A stretch of 64,000 nt of DNA, taken from assembly GCA_018881555.1 (NCBI GenBank), contig JACAXG010000014.1:2827331-2891330 (forward strand), read 5' to 3'. This document shows, one piece after another, positions 51,801 to 64,000 of this stretch. This DNA is from Amblyornis subalaris (lineage: Eukaryota; Chordata; Aves; Passeriformes; Ptilonorhynchidae). Position 1 is the stretch's first letter, and each line of letters starts with the position of its first letter. Made by a program: the position numbers and the translations under genes. A model generated the notes under the pieces. The model saw nothing but the letters and a program-made list of their open reading frames with translations, was not told the origin of the DNA and did not search any database.

Positions 51801-52529
51801 ATATCTGGATGCACATTCCCTAAAAGACACAGGTTGTGGTCCTTCCACCCCACAGAACCGAGTCAANGTTGGTAAATATTAACCCTGTGCACACAGCTGG
51901 AAAATTCCTGTAGATCCCAAAGCCGCGGTATCCAAATAGTCTAAAATTGAATATTTTGCTAGAGGGTTTTTTTTAAGGAGTTTCTTTATGCTTATCCAGC
52001 AACAATGGCTNTAGATGAGGATAAATAAAAACAGAGAAAGGAGAAAGAGAGAAATACTTGTAATTCAGCCAGGAATGGTTTTTTTTCCTAATGGATTCTT
52101 GCTCCCAATCTGCCCGGAGTAAATCACCAGGCTTGTGGCATGGACTCCAGATGGAGCAGGCNTGGAAAACACCTCCAGCTGCACAGATCCGTGGCACAGG
52201 TGCTGGGTTTAGGCTCTGCCTGGCCAAGGGCACTGGGGCTTTGGCAAATGCCCACAATTCCAGGGGCTGGAAGAGAAAAGACAGGGAGAAAGGAGTCAGC
52301 TGGCAGCAGCGCTTTCCACAGCAGCCCCCAAGCCCGAGCCAAACGTGCCCGTCTCGTTCCTCACCCCGCGTTCGGAATCGCTGTCAAATTCCTAAACTTA
52401 TTTGGCAATTCAGAGGGAGGATTTTTTGGCTGGAGTTACTGGAACAGAGACACTGGGACACTTGGGGCCTCTGTAGATGGTGTTAAACCCTCACATTGTT
52501 CATCATTTTGGGGCAGATATGCTTGTGTG
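45891..52529. other. Intergenic, no gene seen
   Basis: About 6.6 kb. It contains a CT/T-rich tract (46,248-46,291), a CA microsatellite (46,682-46,698), and a CpG-rich patch (51,227-51,643). Between 48,940 and 49,700 several plus-strand frames of 60-104 codons follow each other in different phases; they resemble no known protein. Confidence 0.6.
51227..51643. other. CpG-rich patch
   Basis: I count 21 CpG in about 415 bp, clustered at 51,249-51,285 and 51,460-51,590. A 128-codon plus-strand frame (51,179-51,565, one N) crosses it; its composition is rich in Ser/Pro and it resembles no known family, so I do not call a gene. Confidence 0.45.
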
Positions 52530-53010
52530 GGCTCTTCTTTTTTTTCCTTCCCACTTATTTGTTTGGGTTCTTTTTACACCTTATTTTTTATCACTCCCAT
52601 TTTCCCCCACGTTGGTTCTCCCACCTTTCTTGTTTTTTTTTTTTTCCATTTCCTTCCTTCCTTCCTTCCTTCCTTCCTTCCCTCCTTCCTGCCTTCCCTC
52701 CTTCTCTGTTTTGTTTTTTTTTCCTGTATGTGTTTTTTCTTCCTCCCTTGTTTTTTTGTTTGTTTTTCTCTTTTAAATTCCCCTCCTTGGTGTTTTTTTT
52801 TGGGGGAGGGGAGTATTTTTGTTTTATTGGGGTTTTTAGGGGGCATTGTTGGGGCTTTTTGTTTGCTTGGTTCGGTGTGTTTTTTGGTTCTTATTCTAAT
52901 TTTTATTTTTCCTCTCGTTTTTTTCCCCCCCTCTTTATTTTTTTTCCTCTCCCTGTTTTTGGGGGTTTTTTGAGGNTTTTTTTTTCCTCACTTGTGAAAT
53001 TTTCCCCCCT
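52530..53010 (+). repeat. Adenine-poor T/C- and T/G-rich low-complexity block
   Basis: About 480 bp in which the plus strand is nearly all T, C and G with very few A. The left half is pyrimidine-rich and includes a TTCC tetranucleotide array (52,649-52,705); the right half mixes long T-runs with GGGG runs (52,801-52,975). Open frames of 277 and 203 codons run through it only because A-containing stop codons are rare; they translate to Phe/Leu/Pro/Gly strings and are not genes. Confidence 0.88.
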
Positions 53011-56000
53011 CCAGTTGAGNAGGACAGTGACAGTGTCAGGGGGCAGCGACAGCCCCGGCTGCTCTGCCCTCTCTGGACACGCTGCAGGTGTAACTCAAGC
53101 ACGGTGATGTTTGTCATGTCCCTCTAAATAGCTCTGCTGATGGTGCAGGACTGGTGCTGAGCCAGGAGAAATGATAAAACATAATCAAGCCCCAGAAGAC
53201 GACNTTGTGGTGTTGATAGAGATAAATTTATGCCTCTCCTCTGTCCGTGTTACGTTCAGGTTAATCCATGTGGTATCTGTGTGTGACAAAAGCCAAATCA
53301 CTCACTGATGATCAGGGACAGGGACATTAGAAAGGCCTCCATCCGTTTTTCATAAACTGCGGTAATTTTCTCTCCAAAACTCTAATTAAAGTAATAATTT
53401 TTGGTTTTTCTTTAAAAAAAAAAAATTTAGATTCCTTCTGTTGCAAAGACACCTTTCCAGCTCTGAGCTGGTGGGGGTGAGCTGTCTATTCATGAAGATT
53501 TAACTGGGCACGTAAATCTGTGTGTTTATAGAGCAGTAATCTCTGCTGTATAAATAGCCTGAGCCTCTACTGACCAAAGAAGGCCAAAACCCAGGCTTCC
53601 TCTCACACGGAAATTTGGCTTTATTCGTACGATGACATTGGAGGGATAGCCACGGCTTGGGACAGCAAGGCCTGAGCCCCCATTCCAAAAATCCAAGCTA
53701 GGAGTGTAAAATCTGCAGTTGGGAGGCAGNCTGGAAACTTCGGGAGGGTCTTAGTTGTGTTACAGACGACTTTTGGGGATGAAAGTCCCCNTTCAAAGCC
53801 AGAAACCTTCAGCATTGGTTGGACCAACTTTGCAGACCAGCCCTGGGTCGGGTACNAGGAACATCCCAAATCCTTCTGAGTTTGATCCTCCAGCAGGAGA
53901 ACAGATTGGATTTCACACAAATAACGCTTAACTGTACTGAAAGCTTATTTAACACAAATTTCTTTAGACGAAACACTTTAAATGCTAAAAAACCAGTGGG
54001 TTTAATTAAACAGTTTTGCTGGGAAATGTCTGACTTCGGTCCTCTGATGCCAGCCTCTGAAATAGGTGTGAAATGTCTGTCATTAAACCAGTGTGCTCAT
54101 AGATGATAAACCCAGTGACAACTGCTTTAATGCCAACATTTCTGTTGGCACTGCAGTTCAGTTTGTTCGAATCTTTCATCAACTCTGTGACTANACTCAG
54201 AATTCTTGCCTTGGATATCAAGAACGGTAAGAAAGAATCAACAGATTTTTCTCAGGTTTCACAGAGAAACCTGNGTTTCTTGGCTCTCAGGAGTGAAAAT
54301 AAAGCATCAGTTAACAGCATTCCATCTCCAGGAAGGTCTGAGTGAGATATCCCTCTGATATATAATCATCATTTTCAGGAATAACACAGTCCTTCTTTCA
54401 CTCTTCATTGCCTTAACCATTTACATCCAGCTACTTCAGGCTTTTCTTCTTTTTTTGGAGATATGAGACATGAACGACTACATGATATATTGATTTCATT
54501 TGAATGATAAATGGAGAGATCGTTTCCCAGCAGGTGAATAAATACAAGGCTAACAAGTCACACCAAGAAAATCAGCAACACCACACTTCAAAAAGTGGTT
54601 TAACCTTCGTTTTATTCAAACAAAAAACACCCTCCCAGCCAAATATTTTATAAACTGCTTCACCACCTGTCCTTTCCAAAGGTTGTTTTACATTTTAATT
54701 GGCTCAGACATTTTTCCGCAATTGATTAGGCTGATCAGACAGATGGGTAGGGAAATACAGTTGTGAAGAGGACGGCTAAAAATACAAATGCTGCTTTGAT
54801 GGTGCTGTCAGGGCTCACTGTGGCACAGCAGCACCCACCACACCTATGAACAGCACAGAAATAAAATGGGGAGTGCCAGAACTGCTCAGGGATGGACAGA
54901 AAGTTCATCCTTCTGTGTTCATTTTCAGTATCCCATCACTAGCATGGAGAATATTGGATAAATACCCAATCCACTGCAGACTGCCACAGCCCTCCATGCC
55001 ATCACTGATATCAGTAGCTATGCTAATGTTTGTAATCAGCTAATTACTTGTGGTACAAACATGTAGTGCTCCATTAAGAGGGCTTTTTGACCCCAGATAA
55101 TTTCAAGTTGTGATCAGCGTGTTCAAAAACGCTGATATTTTTTTTCTCTGTGCAGGTTTGACTGCAACCTTTGAAAATAACTGTGCTAAAATGTGGTTTT
55201 CCGTAATGTAGTCAGGGAAATAATTGTGTTCTCTCAGAAATAACTGCAAAGATGATAAGCCATCCTCCCTTGCAGAATTTGGCCTTCCTGTATAAATAAA
55301 TCCTTTCAGTGCAGGGATCCTGTGTGGTCAAACTGATTGCCAGAAAGAGAACACTCTCAGTTCATTATCTCGAGTTCTCCAGCTCAATCCAAGGAGGCAT
55401 TTTGCAATCACTAGCACAGAAAATAGATGCACTGCAAAACTATTGCATTTACAGAAAGCTTCAGGATAATTTATTTATGAGATGGCTTGTTGCTCTTACA
55501 CACTACTTACATTCATCAAATTCTTGGCATTTATTCTTCCCAGTTGGGCCAGTGAAAAGCAACCAATTAAGGTGTTATTCAGGCAGAAAAATTCCGACCC
55601 CATCCAGAAGCGGGGAAGTAGGAAGAATTATCCGTGGGTTTCTTTGGAAGTTTCTAATGGCTTCAGCAAGCAGGAAGGAGTGTGGGACATGCCAGGTCAG
55701 AGGGCAGGGAGCTCATCTGGCCATGTCAAAGAATCCTTTGGGTCACCAAGGTCCCANCCTGCTCATTGTGTTCCAGTGGGCCTGTCCCTCGACCGGGAGG
55801 CAACTCCACGGGCTAAAAAAATACCATAATTGGAGCTTGCCCCCATAGGAGGGACTTTTCCCAGGGTTCCTGAGCAGGGAAAGCCGTGAATTCATTAATT
55901 GTGAATNCATAATTCTTTACTCCTTAAAAAATGAGGAAAATGGAAGCAGATGCAGTGGGTTTTCCAGCTTGTTTCACTGGAGCACTTGATTTAGGCTTCC

Positions 56001-56409
56001 AATACTTGGTTTGAATCCTCTCCTCCCATGGCTTTGTCCTGCAGGTTTGGCCATAAAGATGATTCACACTTTTATGGCAGTCTTAAAACTTTTTGGTCTA
56101 ACAAGCAAATATTGTCTGGCCTGTCCAGCAAAGTTATTGTANCTTTATGTTTGTGTCAATTAAATTACGTCTGAAACAAGGTTTGAGTGTGTTGGTGCTG
56201 CAGTTAAAGATCAAACCTGATTGTGTTTTGCATGGCAATGCTGTAAAACTGCTATTTCTGTTCAAAAAAAGGTCCATTTTTCTCTAACAGATCACATTGT
56301 TTCTTTGAAGGGTGAATTTAAGCAGCGAGCATTTATAATAATATGTACATCATTAATCTTCAGCCTTTAATCTCCACAGTCCTATTTAACCCAGTGAAGC
56401 TTCAAAGGG
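53011..56409. other. 3' flank of BCHE, no other gene seen
   Basis: About 3.4 kb between the low-complexity block and the putative BCHE poly(A) site. The most notable frame is 179 codons on the plus strand (55,309-55,848, one N), unlike anything I recognise. No CR1 seen. Confidence 0.6.
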
Positions 56410-56606
56410 TACGGGTGCCTTGTATTTTTTTTATTGAGATAGGAGGTAAAATATAAATGAAAGACCTGCAGAATCAAAATTATATCTGTAACACTTTTTT
56501 TTTTTAATCTGCATAAGATATTTAATGCTCGACATGTTGGAAAGCTACCTGGATATCTGCCTGAGGAACAGTTATAGCGACATACTGGAAAGGGTAAACA
56601 TATTAA
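56410..56606 (-). other. BCHE: Putative BCHE 3' UTR with poly(A) signal
   Basis: Sequence after the BCHE stop codon on the minus strand. A canonical AATAAA lies at 56,430-56,435, about 170 nt past the stop, and two earlier ATTAAA variants lie at 56,521-56,526 and 56,503-56,508. The end at 56,410 assumes cleavage about 20 nt after AATAAA and is an estimate. A longer UTR using a more distal site cannot be excluded. Confidence 0.55.
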
Positions 56607-56747
<141 letters not shown>

Positions 56748-56975
56748 TTACATTAATCTAAATTTGAATCTCTTTGTATGCTAATTGAAAAATAATTTTG
56801 ATTATCAATGTCATCTGCTCCAAATACGTTATGGGATGGTCTTTTGCTTCTTTTCTTAAACCTGAAATGACTGAAAATTCAGTGATTAACATTTTGTCTT
56901 TACATCAGAAAGGAAGGGCTGCAAAGATAACATTCTGGCACAATGCAGGGTAATGAATATACTTTGATACTTTTC

Positions 56976-57025
56976 ATATATATATTTTTTTTATATATAT
57001 ATATATACACATATATATATATATG
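56976..57025. repeat. AT dinucleotide tract in BCHE intron
   Basis: Two alternating TA blocks separated by a T-run and a CAC interruption, about 50 bp in total; the sequence can fold on itself. Followed at 57,067-57,082 by a T16 run. Confidence 0.88.
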
Positions 57026-57708
57026 AGATAATACTTCTGTCCACCAAATTAATCATTTTAAACCACTTTTTTTTTTTTTTTTATCCTCAAAATATTCCTT
57101 TGGTTCAATGCAGAGAAATCTACCCTGAAGACTTAAATATGCAGAAGGAGAGAGATGCTTGTAAAGANAAGGTGAAATCACAGCTTTGTTCAAGGCAACA
57201 ACAGGATTGCCATTAGTTTGAATGGATTTCAATGGATGGCCAGGATTTCACCCTCCCTTGGAATAANTCCCAAGTTTAAAGCACAAAGGGCACAGGTTNG
57301 GAGCAGGATAGTGTCAAATGTGCACCATGCCAACATGAAACCATCTTCTCTTCTTTTTCATCCCAGACTTTAAAACATTTTGCGAATAATCCTGTGTCCC
57401 AAGGATTGTTCTAGGCATGGGAGCAGAGGGTGAGGATGAGAAGAGTAAACAAAAATATATAATTTCACAGTGTTCTCCGAGTATTTTATGGACAGGCATC
57501 NCTTGCTCCAGTCCCTAGGGGTAATTAACACCATGGAGAAAGGGAGTGACCTCGCAAGAACAGCCCCTACAGCCACCAAAAGGTGGATAACATGTGCAGG
57601 CTGTACCAGTTACTCTGGCTCATTATTATGTATCAGCTGCAGACTTTAGGATAAAGTTTGGAAACCATTGATGATCCATGAATGCTTTATTCACTCTGGG
57701 CCCAACTC

Positions 57709-58056
57709 TCGTGGTGTCCCACACAGCCCCAGCTCGCTTCCAGAAAAAACTCGGCAATTGTCTTCCCGAGGTAAGAGTTCCGCGGTTTCTTTATGCTCCT
57801 TTGGCTTTATGTCCTTCTGCTGCGGCAGAGCATCGGCCCTTTCCCTCCATAAATACACCCTGTCCCCCTTTTTTACGACCTGCCAGCACGGCCAGGGTAA
57901 CTGGTGATGTGAAAATGAAATACTTCTGTGTTTTACACCTCGGCAGAGAAAATATTCGGGAGAGAGAGCTCACTGATTCGGAGATTCGGCCTGGAGAAGC
58001 ATCCAGTCATTTGGTCGCTTATCCGCGGTTTAGCTCAACGTTTCCAACCCTTTTCG
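57709..58056. other. CpG-rich patch inside BCHE intron
   Basis: I count 19 CpG in about 350 bp, far denser than the rest of the intron. On the plus strand (antisense to BCHE) a consensus splice donor CCCGAG|GTAAGA has its GT at 57,771-57,772. A 134-codon plus-strand frame (57,678-58,082) crosses it but reads through the donor and resembles no known protein. Confidence 0.45.
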
Positions 58057-61000
58057 GTCTGGAAATCCAGATGGCAATTTAATGAGACTTTGAAATGAGA
58101 TTTACATTTACTTCTTAGTTTCAGTGAGACCAGAAATAAAACCAAAGTACTTTTTCTTCGGGAAGTCCTGTTCTCTTACAGGTAATCAAAAGGGAAAGTG
58201 TGAAGAACAAATATGGGAAAAGATGTTGATAAATTAACCACATCCTTCTCCCTCAGCTCAAAGTTGTAAATAAGCTTGGTTGCAACAGAGATCAAAGAAA
58301 AATTCTGATATTCTTTTCAATTCTTTTTCTGCAGGCCACAACTGCCATTAACTCAGAGAGGATTTGGAAGTGCTGGTAACAATAAAACCTCGTTTCCATT
58401 GCTAAGCTGTGCAGATAGAACTCAGAGCTATGGGGACCAGACACGCACAACATTTCGCTTTCCTGACTCTCAGAACTCTGCTCTGCATGTTTCTTAATTT
58501 AAAGATGTAGCCAGGGTCTCAGGTAAAGCCACTTTTCCACATTAAGTCAAATGGATTGGTAATTTAGTGTACGGAACAGTAGCAGTATTATTTGGAGAAA
58601 AAGGTCTGAACTCTGTTTCTCGTTTTATTCTTGATTTTGGGTGTCCAGTTTTATTTATCTAGGCAAAATCTCCATTTCTGAATTAAAAAGGAAATTCAAA
58701 AACGTTTCTTCTTTAATTATTCAGCTGTAGATGTGTTTGAAGTCTGCTCAAAGACTTTAGAAACTGGGATATCTCTACCATAGACACATCTTGAATTAAA
58801 AGTCACCGTCGTGGAGTATAAATTATGGGGCTTTTCAGTCCATTTTAAAGATTATGGTGAAGAAGTGAGCCAAGTAGAGAAAGTAGACATCAAAAAAATC
58901 AGAAGAGCCACCATTATGAATCTAAAAGACAAAAGGGGGGAAGGAAAACACTGAAATAAGGATTTGGATTCCCATTTGTTTGCTTTTTTTTCTTTTCAGC
59001 GATAAGATCCAAATTGAAGTCACAAGTCAATGCATCCCATTATCACCAACACCATCAATCTCTGGGAAGCAACCACCCATGACCTGGACGAGCTGACAGC
59101 TGGGAGGCAGAAAAGGAAAAGATTAGAGAATCCAACTTGACCGATAATTACGGCTCCGGGCACCGGGTGAGCGCAGAGCCACCGAGCCAGCTGATAAAGC
59201 ACGGAGGGAATTTTCTACATGCAGCCATTGGGCCAATCTCAAACTTTACCACAATTCCCATTAGCCCAGTGGAAAGCCCAGTGAAGCTGACAGGGAGAAA
59301 AGGAGAGATTCTATCACTGTGAAAAGGCCCAGCTTAACAGACAAAAAAAAAAACAAACAAAAAGGGTTTTTTTGATTCTCCAGCAGTGCCACTGCAGACA
59401 GCTGGAGTTTCACATCATCCCATACAGTCCCTACTTTAAGGATGTTACAGCAAAGTCAAATTTATCACCATTCCATCATTTGAAGTGCTGGATGTGCCAA
59501 TAAAGTGCTAATCTCAATGTTAACACACAAAAATACATTTATGATTGGGATAAAGGCCATATAGCTGATAGGATATAGTACAATTAATAAGGGATGACAA
59601 ATTAGAATTAATTTTTCCGTCCTCAACAGCTCATAATTGCAGGTACTTGCAAGTCTCTTGATTCATTAGTATGATAAATGCTACAGGTTTATGGTGTAGA
59701 TTCTCCTGATGAGAGTTCCTACAGAAAGGAGAAAACAAATAGTATCTCTGTTCACTGTTCTTTAATCAAACTCTCTGGATATCAAAGTTTTGTTACATTC
59801 AGCAGTATATTCATTTTTACATGTGTTTTTAAGAACTTCAGATTCCTTTCTTTTATTTTTGTTCTTCTTCCAAAGGTCAGCAGAGCTCTCTGGGAGATGA
59901 ATTATTCTAAGGGCTGTTATCTTTCCAATGACATGGGATGAAAGGTGCTGGGGTTGGGAAGAAATCAGAGTGTTTAGGTACAGAAACTTATTGCTCGTAG
60001 GTGCAATGAGTAAAGTCTTTGTTGNCAGGTGTAGTAGTATTGCTGAGGTTACCCTTGACTAATTCACATTTCTTCATGTATCCAGGTCTGTGGAAATTTA
60101 AAGCTAAATCTGATAGCAAATTTTCTATTTGGTCAAATTTTTAATATTCTGCCTGAGTATTTAGCTCTGCAGAATCCAGATAGTGGCTGGAGGATCATAG
60201 CAAATACAATTATTTTTGTTACTCATTGGTCAAGAGCTTGAATATTTCTCTGCCTCCACGTAAAAAATGTTTTCAGGGTGGTTTTCAAAAGNAAAGTATT
60301 TATATTACCGACTTGGATTCCTTTATAGAGGATACATGATGCAGCAATACCAAACAAAATAGAAAAATATGTATTAGGCACACTAAAATAGTAATGGAAG
60401 AGCAAATGGAAAGCTTGGCTGCCTGCAGCTTTCCACAATCAAGAGGAAACAGGGATATATAAATAGGAAATGCTCTGGATGCATTAAAGGATGTGTTGAG
60501 GAGGTAGAGTCTACATAGATGCTTTTATAATTAACATATCATTGCTCTAAAAGCTACTTAAAAGCCACTTACTGTTTACTGTCCTTCCAGTGTGATTCTT
60601 TTAGCAGCAGCCAGCAGAAATCCTTCTGGTGCTTGTCCCAGTGCTCCCCCCCCCAAATGAAATGGGAAATGCTGAGTGTTCCCAGCTTGTCTTGGGGACA
60701 GTGGAGTGGAGGGTGTGCTCAGGGCCTTGGAAATTGGGTTAAAATCTTTGTAGGAATTGCGTCTGGTTGGAATTGAGAGCTCATGTCTTAAGTCCAATTT
60801 AGGTTTCTAGTGATGGTTATTAAGCTGGACACAAAACTACAAGTTCTGACTCATGTTTCCAATTACAGATTTATGTATTGAAACTAGAGGAGAAGACTTT
60901 GAGAAATCTTCTGAAATCATACAAAGTCCTCTAGAGGTATCAAGGTCATATTTTATATAGGGCTGTTACTCTTGTGTTACTGTGAACCTTATAATTTCCT

Positions 61001-63430
61001 TATTAATTTTCCTAACCCNTAACCATAATAATTTTTTTAATATATCTGATGTGATTGCTCGATGAAAATGTCAATTATCTAACAATCAATATGACAGGGA
61101 CTAAATATTTTCCTCTCTCCTATATTTAACNGCCTCAAGGAACTCGTCTTGCCCAGCCTGTGATGGGGCCAGGCTTGTTCAGATCCAGGGCACATTTGGA
61201 TCNGGCCTTTAAATATTTAAAATTCCCTCACTGGGTGGCAAGGCTGGTGCTAGGAGTGGGTCAGGAGCTAAGCAAGGGTTACCACGCACGTTTGTGCCAA
61301 ATCCTGATCTCTGGACACCGAGAAATAATTGTAATTTCTGCAAAATGAGTTGTTTTGATCATCCTCTGGGTTCTACCTCACAGAATTCTACTTCGCCTTT
61401 CTGAACCCTACTTGAACTTGTAATAATGATAACATAAAAATTCCTTGCTTGTTCTCTTTCATATCACCTCATGTTAAAGCAAACCTTCTTTTTCTGTGAA
61501 TATTTCAACGGAGCAGTAGAAAAGAGAGACCCTCAGAACCGGAGGAAGTCTGTGTATTTATGGCGTGCGCTGTCCTTTGGGCATAGAAGGAGACAGGAAA
61601 TGCAAAATAATATTTCAGTGGAGAGAATTATTGCAATATAAACTATTATATCACGTTTGTAAGCAGAATTTTAAAGGGCTTTTTGTCAGAATTGTATAAT
61701 ATTGTACAGGGAACATAATGGAAATACTCTGTTTTTATATTTGCAATATTTCAAGGACTGACAGCTGTAGACACATGACAAACAGTGCTACTTGTTGACA
61801 ATATCCCTGTCTCAGTTCTATATCGGGACCCAGACACGACGATTCTTCTCTTTTTGCTAAGAATACGCTCATGAATTTCTTTTAATTAAATTATGTAAAT
61901 TTATGTTGTAAATTACTGAATGTGGCACGGTGATGTATTTACGTCTCCTGGCAGATCCCGAGCGTTGCTTCATCATCCCTCACCCCACAGGACCACGGAA
62001 AGCAGCTCTGCTGTGCTGCCAAGGCGTGTTGAGCCCTTCCTGGTGATCTGCTCCCTCCTGCTCCTCCACTTGGGGAAGCTCAGCCCCTTTGTAGGATCCA
62101 TGTTTTTCCAGAGGGCTTCCCAAGCCGGGTTAAAGGAATATGTAAAACAGCTCAGTTCTCCTGGCTCAGCACAAACGGCTTGTCAGAATCTCTGAAACCT
62201 CCCCAAAATCCATCTGTAATTGGGAACGCTGTGATTTTAAAATCACAGAGTAGGCTTCATAAATTATTCATTCTACCTACTGATTTCGCATCTCTTGATT
62301 TAATTGAAAAACATCTGTTGAACTGAGAGGGGATAAAAGTTGAGCCATAATACAGTCATAGACTCAAACGAGGAAGGAATAAATTATTTCAGAAGGAATC
62401 ATCTGTGCACGGTGACAGTTTACATATTTTTAAGGCTTACATATTTTTTTTTAAGATGAGCATTCAAACTGAGTCTTAGAGAAAGATTTTAAATTACTAA
62501 TTAACATTTTAACAGTGCATCTCGTTTTCGAAACGAGACCTTCCCCCAGTCAAGCTGCAAAATGTGATTCCAGAGCTGCAAAATCACTTTGTAAAATCAA
62601 TTCCTTTTGAAACCCAAAGCACAGAGGCTTCGTCTGTTTGCTGGGCTTTGTGAAAACCGTGCCATTGGTCTTCTAAAAATTGGAGCCTTCCGTGTTCAAC
62701 TGACCTCAAAGTTTCAAACAGACCATTATCCTTTTCTAGGCAGTGAAATCTCATAAACCCATTGTATTCATGGCCAGGCACAAATCAGTTCTGTTTTCTA
62801 AGGGCAAATCCTGCAGTGTCTGGGTTGCCATCATTGACACTCCAGAAATAAAACACAGACCTCTCACGTGAGCTGGAAACCACAATCCCGTCTTGGCAGT
62901 GGCAATGCACTTAATATCCTCTGGGGATTAGTTGCATAAAATAGAATCCCATAAATAATGGATACTATAATCCAAATATAACATCCCATAATGTCCCAGA
63001 GTTTGTACAGAACACCTAAAGCCTCCAGAATTCCCAGTGCAAGCCCTCCTTTAGCACTGCTTTCCCTGCTCTCTGCAGCACCCAGGAAGCCAGAGCTTGG
63101 GTGCACCAAAACTTTTGCAGGGAGTGCCAAGAACAGGGATTTCAGCTCTCAGCGTCTCACATTGTGGCTGCATCTGCATTTTGGGACGGAAAAACTCCAC
63201 ATCACAAATCCCTGGCCCTTGGTCTGTCCCCAGGTTTTGTCCTGGTGCAAAACAGGGTGGTGACTCCACAGCAAGAAGCACAGGGAATGTTCTGGAGTCC
63301 ACCCTGAACACCTGAACATCTGTTACAACCAGAAACACAAAGATTTCAGCTCCAGAATCACAGTAACATCCAGCAAACGATCCTTGCAGAAAAGTTGTGT
63401 ACATAAAAGCATCTAGAAAAGAATTTTTAC

Positions 63431-63597
63431 CTGTCATTTCCATGACTTTGGGGAAAAAATGTTTCCAGAACCGGCAGTGCTGAGCTCGTAACTTCGACAG
63501 CACCTCGGAAGTGTTGGTGTTCAGGGTCAGGTATTTTTGGTCCGTGCTAGTGAAGGCTGGCCACTTTGGTCCATTAATCAGGGTCCCATTTGGAGCT
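63431..63597 (-). CDS. BCHE: Butyrylcholinesterase, penultimate coding exon
   Basis: This exon encodes 55 complete codons plus split codons at both ends (1 base at the 5' side, 1 base at the 3' side). It is 167 bp long, the same as I recall for human BCHE exon 3. On the minus strand a pyrimidine-rich acceptor ending CGTTTAG precedes it, and a donor G|GTAAAA follows it at 63,430. The peptide carries WPAFTSTDQKYLTLNT, SKLRAQHCRFW and FFPKVMEMTG, characteristic of the end of the cholinesterase catalytic domain (alpha/beta-hydrolase fold). Cys in AQHCRFW matches human Cys519, which pairs with Cys400. Two N-glycosylation sequons are visible (NGT near the start, NTS near the middle); human BCHE is also glycosylated in this segment. 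KYLTLNT separates it from ACHE. The catalytic triad is encoded in the large upstream exon, beyond the right edge, so the gene is partial here. There are no N bases or frameshifts. Confidence 0.97.
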
Positions 63598-64000
63598 CTA
63601 AACGAGAAAAGAAACACTTCATTTGGAATGAGAGATCGCCTCAGCACACCAATAAAGCACGATTTGGTTTTATTTAACACTTATTCAGCTTAAGTGTGTT
63701 AGTTTGGAATGACTGATGTATCCTTTTGTAAGTAACAGAGGAAAAAAGACGGATAAATTTCATTTACTCTCATTTGAAAAAAAACCAAACAACCAAACCC
63801 TTTTGAGGTGTTCTGGGTTCATCAAAGCGAAAAAACTTAATAAATGATCATATTCAAACTGCTTTTTGAATCTGGAGATTCTCACAGGAGCTGTGAATTA
63901 TCAGGGATGACTCAAGAACCAACCAAGCAGCCAGCCTGAGAGGAAGAGTGGTTTATGTTTTACTTTGAATACTTTTGATCCCTTTAGATGGACAAATACA
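63598..64000 (-). other. BCHE: BCHE intron upstream of the 167-bp exon, cut by the window edge
   Basis: This is the 3' end of the intron that should separate the large catalytic exon from the 167-bp exon. The acceptor side is clear: a pyrimidine-rich stretch and TTTAG directly before the exon. Nothing else is recognisable. The donor and the catalytic exon are beyond the right edge. Confidence 0.9.

Noticed and set aside
52140..52973. 277-codon open frame on the plus strand, the longest in the window
   Set aside because: Its C-terminal two thirds translate the adenine-poor T-rich block into Phe/Leu/Pro/Gly strings. Stops are absent because A is rare, not because of coding constraint. An overlapping 203-codon frame has the same cause.

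Overview
The window looks like vertebrate nuclear DNA, most likely from a bird. Two things support this: about a dozen short relics of CR1 LINEs, the dominant interspersed repeat of bird and other sauropsid genomes, and two spliced exons that encode the C-terminus of butyrylcholinesterase (BCHE) on the minus strand. There is no prokaryotic layout: no operons, no dense ORFs, no phage or CRISPR structure. The longest ORFs are chance or low-complexity frames.

Layout. From 1 to about 56.4 kb I see no protein-coding exon I can support. This interval is AT-rich intergenic DNA carrying CR1 3'-end fragments (about 2.8, 12.8, 20.7, 22.3-22.8, 29.4-29.7 with a nested copy, 29.9, 34.1, 35.2, 38.4, 41.1, 44.9 and 45.8 kb), small microsatellites, a 480-bp adenine-poor T-rich block at 52.5-53.0 kb, and several local CpG-rich patches (11.1, 42.0, 43.0 and 51.2 kb). 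From about 56.4 kb to the right edge the window lies inside BCHE, transcribed right to left: last coding exon with stop and putative 3' UTR (about 56.43-56.73 kb), a 6.7-kb intron (56,729-63,430), the preceding 167-bp exon (63,431-63,597), and the start of the next intron, cut by the window edge. The large catalytic exon lies beyond the right edge.

In mammals, as I recall, BCHE and SLITRK3 flank a long gene-poor interval on 3q26, so the empty left part fits the 3' flank of BCHE. That placement is inference from family knowledge, not shown by the window.

I did not find a new biological system. The observations most worth checking are a perfect TALE-homeodomain palindrome next to an AP-1 site (2.9 kb), the CpG patches (one with a canonical G-quadruplex motif, one inside BCHE intron 3 next to a consensus splice donor), a nested CR1 insertion, three short tandem duplications, and the uneven distribution of more than 100 isolated N bases, which are absent from a 14-kb stretch.
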